DNA of 64,000 bases from NCBI GenBank assembly GCA_965222205.1, contig OZ244932.1:372001-436000 (forward strand), given 5' to 3'. The stretch is from RHLJ01 sp965222205. GTDB taxonomy: Bacteria; Bacteroidota; Rhodothermia; Balneolales; Balneolaceae. Both the position numbers and the translations under genes were made by a program. Position 1 is the stretch's first letter. Every line of letters starts with the position of its first letter. Under the pieces are notes generated by a model. It did no database searches. It saw only the letters and a list, made by a program, of their open reading frames with translations, and was not told where the DNA came from. This document shows, piece after piece, positions 62,108-64,000 of this stretch.

Positions 62108-63967
62108 ATGAGCAAAATACTAACACTCATACTAGCAGGCTTTTTGTGCAGCCTTAGTTTACAAGCACAACCCTCTCAACCAACAGATACCCTTGAATTT
62201 GAGGAGGTAGTAGTAACTGCATCTAAGATTCCGATTTCGTTGCGGGAAACTACTAAACCAGTTTTAGTTATCGATCAGGAAACTATATCCAGAAATTCTG
62301 GAAAGGATGTAGCTCAGCTTTTGAGCGAGCAATCCGGGGTTTATGTAAATGGAGCCTACAGCAACGGAGGAAAGGATAAAGCGACCTATTTGCAGGGTGC
62401 ATCAACACGGTATACTCTTTTCTTAATTGATGGATTGCCAGTTTACGATCCATCTACTATTGGAGGGGTTTTTGATATTCGAAACCTATCCTTAGATGCT
62501 GTAGAACATATCGAAATAGTAAAAGGAAGTATGAGTACCCTATATGGCTCAGACGCCATTGCGGGTGTCATAAATATTATCACTAAAGAATCGGGAAGAG
62601 AAGAGATTCAGCTCAATGCGATGAGTTCAGTTGGTAGTTTCGCTACCTACAGAAATCAAATTGGGTTGAGTGGAGCGCAGAGAGGAGGGAATTTTTCAAT
62701 ACTTTATTCCCGTGAAGAATCTGAAGGGATTAGTGAGGCAAGAGACAGAGCACAGAATTCTCCGGGTTTTGATAAAGATGGTTTCACCAAGAATACGATT
62801 TCAGCCAAGGTATCAGTAAAACCGGGTTCCAATTTCACGATAACACCAAGGATTTTGATAAACACCTTTGAAGGGGAATATGATGGCGGAGCATTTATAG
62901 ACTCGCCCAACACCTTCGATTCCGATTTCTTCAATCCTGGTGTTACAATTCAGTATCAGAATGAGAATTTCTTGCTTCAAAGTGATTATTCATATGCGAA
63001 CACTAATCGTAAAAATGTGGCTACTTTTGGAGGTGAGTTTGAAGGGAAGCTCAATAACTACGACTTCTATGGAGCGTACACCTCTTTAGAATCGCTTCAT
63101 TTTTTGGCTGGCTTTAATTACCAGAATATGGAGATTGGCAGCAATGATCGAACCTCGGATTTATACAGCCCTTACTTTACCGTTCGAATTAGAAACTTTT
63201 CAGGCTTAAACGGAGAGCTTGGAGTCAGGTTGAATAGTCATAGTGAATATGGAAGCAATGTCACGGTTAGTGGTTCTGCTTCGTATCAATTTAATGAGGT
63301 TTTTAAAATTCTAAGCTCGGTTGGAACAGGTTTTAAGGCACCTACTTTAGATGAACTATATGGACCGTTCGGAGCAAACCCAGATCTTCAACCTGAAAGA
63401 AGTATATACTTCAATGCTGGAACTGAGCTCAGTTTTTTGGATAATGATCTCAATTTCACAGGAAACTTCTTTATTCGGAATATCACCGATGTAATTGTGT
63501 ATAGTTTTCCCGGATATCTGAATCAAGACGAGCAGGATGACAAAGGAATCGAAGTTTTTGGTTCCTACTCACCTTTATCCGGGTTGCAGTTTAATGCTTC
63601 TTTCGATTACCTGATTGGATCATCAGTGATAAATGGGCAAAAGACTGATAATCTATTGCGCAGACCAAAAACCAAAGTTGTTTTGAGTGGCTCGGTTATT
63701 CCATTTTCCGGTTTTAATTTTTCTGTACAAGGCAGCTATCTGGGAGAGCGGGATGATATATACTTCAAGCCGGATTTCAGCTCAGAGATCGTGACACTGG
63801 ATGAAATTTTTCTCCTGAATGCAAACGCTTCTTATTCACTAGTTGAGAATAAGGTCACGATATTTGGAGTTATAAAAAATATTCTTGACACAGATTATTC
63901 TGAAGTATATGGATTCAATACCACAGGTCTGGCCTGGAATCTTGGGGTGAAGGTTAATCTGAAATAA
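62108..63967 (+). CDS. btuB: TonB-dependent vitamin B12 receptor, BtuB-like
   Basis: A 619-aa outer-membrane receptor starting at the ATG at 62108; the open frame extends to 61973, but that part lies downstream of the riboswitch and lacks a signal. The signal peptide ends near LQAQ. A TonB box-like stretch (LEFEEVVVTASK) and plug domain follow (GKDVAQLLSEQSGVYVNG, STLYGSDAIAGVINII). The barrel has GTGFKAPTLDELYGPFG and ends NLGVKVNLK. The B12 riboswitch upstream supports corrinoid uptake; the energy comes from a TonB-ExbBD complex located elsewhere. Confidence 0.93.
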   Translation: MSKILTLILAGFLCSLSLQAQPSQPTDTLEFEEVVVTASKIPISLRETTKPVLVIDQETISRNSGKDVAQLLSEQSGVYVNGAYSNGGKDKATYLQGASTRYTLFLIDGLPVYDPSTIGGVFDIRNLSLDAVEHIEIVKGSMSTLYGSDAIAGVINIITKESGREEIQLNAMSSVGSFATYRNQIGLSGAQRGGNFSILYSREESEGISEARDRAQNSPGFDKDGFTKNTISAKVSVKPGSNFTITPRILINTFEGEYDGGAFIDSPNTFDSDFFNPGVTIQYQNENFLLQSDYSYANTNRKNVATFGGEFEGKLNNYDFYGAYTSLESLHFLAGFNYQNMEIGSNDRTSDLYSPYFTVRIRNFSGLNGELGVRLNSHSEYGSNVTVSGSASYQFNEVFKILSSVGTGFKAPTLDELYGPFGANPDLQPERSIYFNAGTELSFLDNDLNFTGNFFIRNITDVIVYSFPGYLNQDEQDDKGIEVFGSYSPLSGLQFNASFDYLIGSSVINGQKTDNLLRRPKTKVVLSGSVIPFSGFNFSVQGSYLGERDDIYFKPDFSSEIVTLDEIFLLNANASYSLVENKVTIFGVIKNILDTDYSEVYGFNTTGLAWNLGVKVNLK

Positions 63968-63993
63968 AAAGGGGCTTTCGAGCCCCCCTTTTA
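63967..63993 (+). terminator. Intrinsic terminator after btuB
   Basis: GGGGCT (63971-63976) and AGCCCC (63981-63986) form a stem closed by a stable TTCG tetraloop, followed by CCTTTT. It starts right after the receptor stop codon. Confidence 0.88.
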
Positions 63994-64000
63994 AATAAAC

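Overview
The window looks like chromosomal DNA of a Bacteroidota-type bacterium, most likely Balneolota (Balneola/Gracilimonas-like) or a close marine relative. This is an inference. It rests on type IX secretion genes (porU-porV), a NagB deaminase fused to an LmbE/PIG-L domain, an AccD without zinc-ribbon cysteines, a Lacal_2735-family small protein, an ECF sigma/DUF6768 pair, moderately low GC, and rarely visible Shine-Dalgarno sequences. No phage, plasmid, CRISPR array, rRNA or tRNA gene was seen.

Layout. 1-9.9 kb (minus strand): porV (cut by the window edge), porU, a thiolase, a PLP trans-sulfuration enzyme and two paralogous TPR lipoproteins. 10-16.4 kb: ridA, an M23 peptidase, a fumarylacetoacetase-family enzyme, the NagB-LmbE fusion, tatD and a ParB-like small protein. 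16.4-17.2 kb: palindromic intergenic repeats around a 95-aa orphan lipoprotein candidate. 17.2-25.9 kb: pdxB, then a plus-strand run of pyrimidine phosphorylase, PspA (bacterial ESCRT-III), a PspA-like protein lacking the N-terminal helices, a membrane-anchored coiled-coil protein, a crotonase, a CNNM/CorC membrane protein and a tandem AAA ATPase. 25.9-28.8 kb: more repeats, a Lacal_2735 protein, a PaiB-like flavoprotein, a frameshifted agmatinase and a small membrane protein. 29-35.7 kb: TetR plus TolC/HlyD/two ABC ATPases/two ABC-2 permeases, an efflux operon behind a four-half-site operator. 35.8-46.9 kb: a cyclase-TolB-TPR-AraC fusion regulator, an oxidoreductase with DUF4386, azurin divergent from ECF sigma/DUF6768, pheA, a D-amino-acid-oxidase-type enzyme, a porin-like barrel and xseA. 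47-54 kb: a secreted domain fused to a hotdog thioesterase, a small minus-strand operon (YCII, DUF2461, TfoX-N-like), a CDF metal transporter, and a LytTR/intradiol dioxygenase/DoxX/pseudo-hydrolase cluster. 54-64 kb: pyrC, tsaB, a cupin-8 protein with an altered iron motif, accD, obgE, dprA, a GAF histidine kinase, and a cobalamin riboswitch controlling a BtuB-like TonB receptor.

Most of the window is ordinary metabolism and housekeeping. The most interesting candidate system is the PspA module at 19.8-25.9 kb. It combines a full PspA, a paralog of only its C-terminal half, a membrane-anchored coiled-coil protein and a classic-AAA ATPase, which together suggest an ESCRT-III/Vps4-like membrane-remodelling device. 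Others worth checking are the symmetric four-site TetR operator, the HxA cupin, the exported thioesterase fusion, the agmatinase frameshift in a homopolymer, and the structured intergenic repeats, of which one pair keeps a stem through a compensatory base-pair change.
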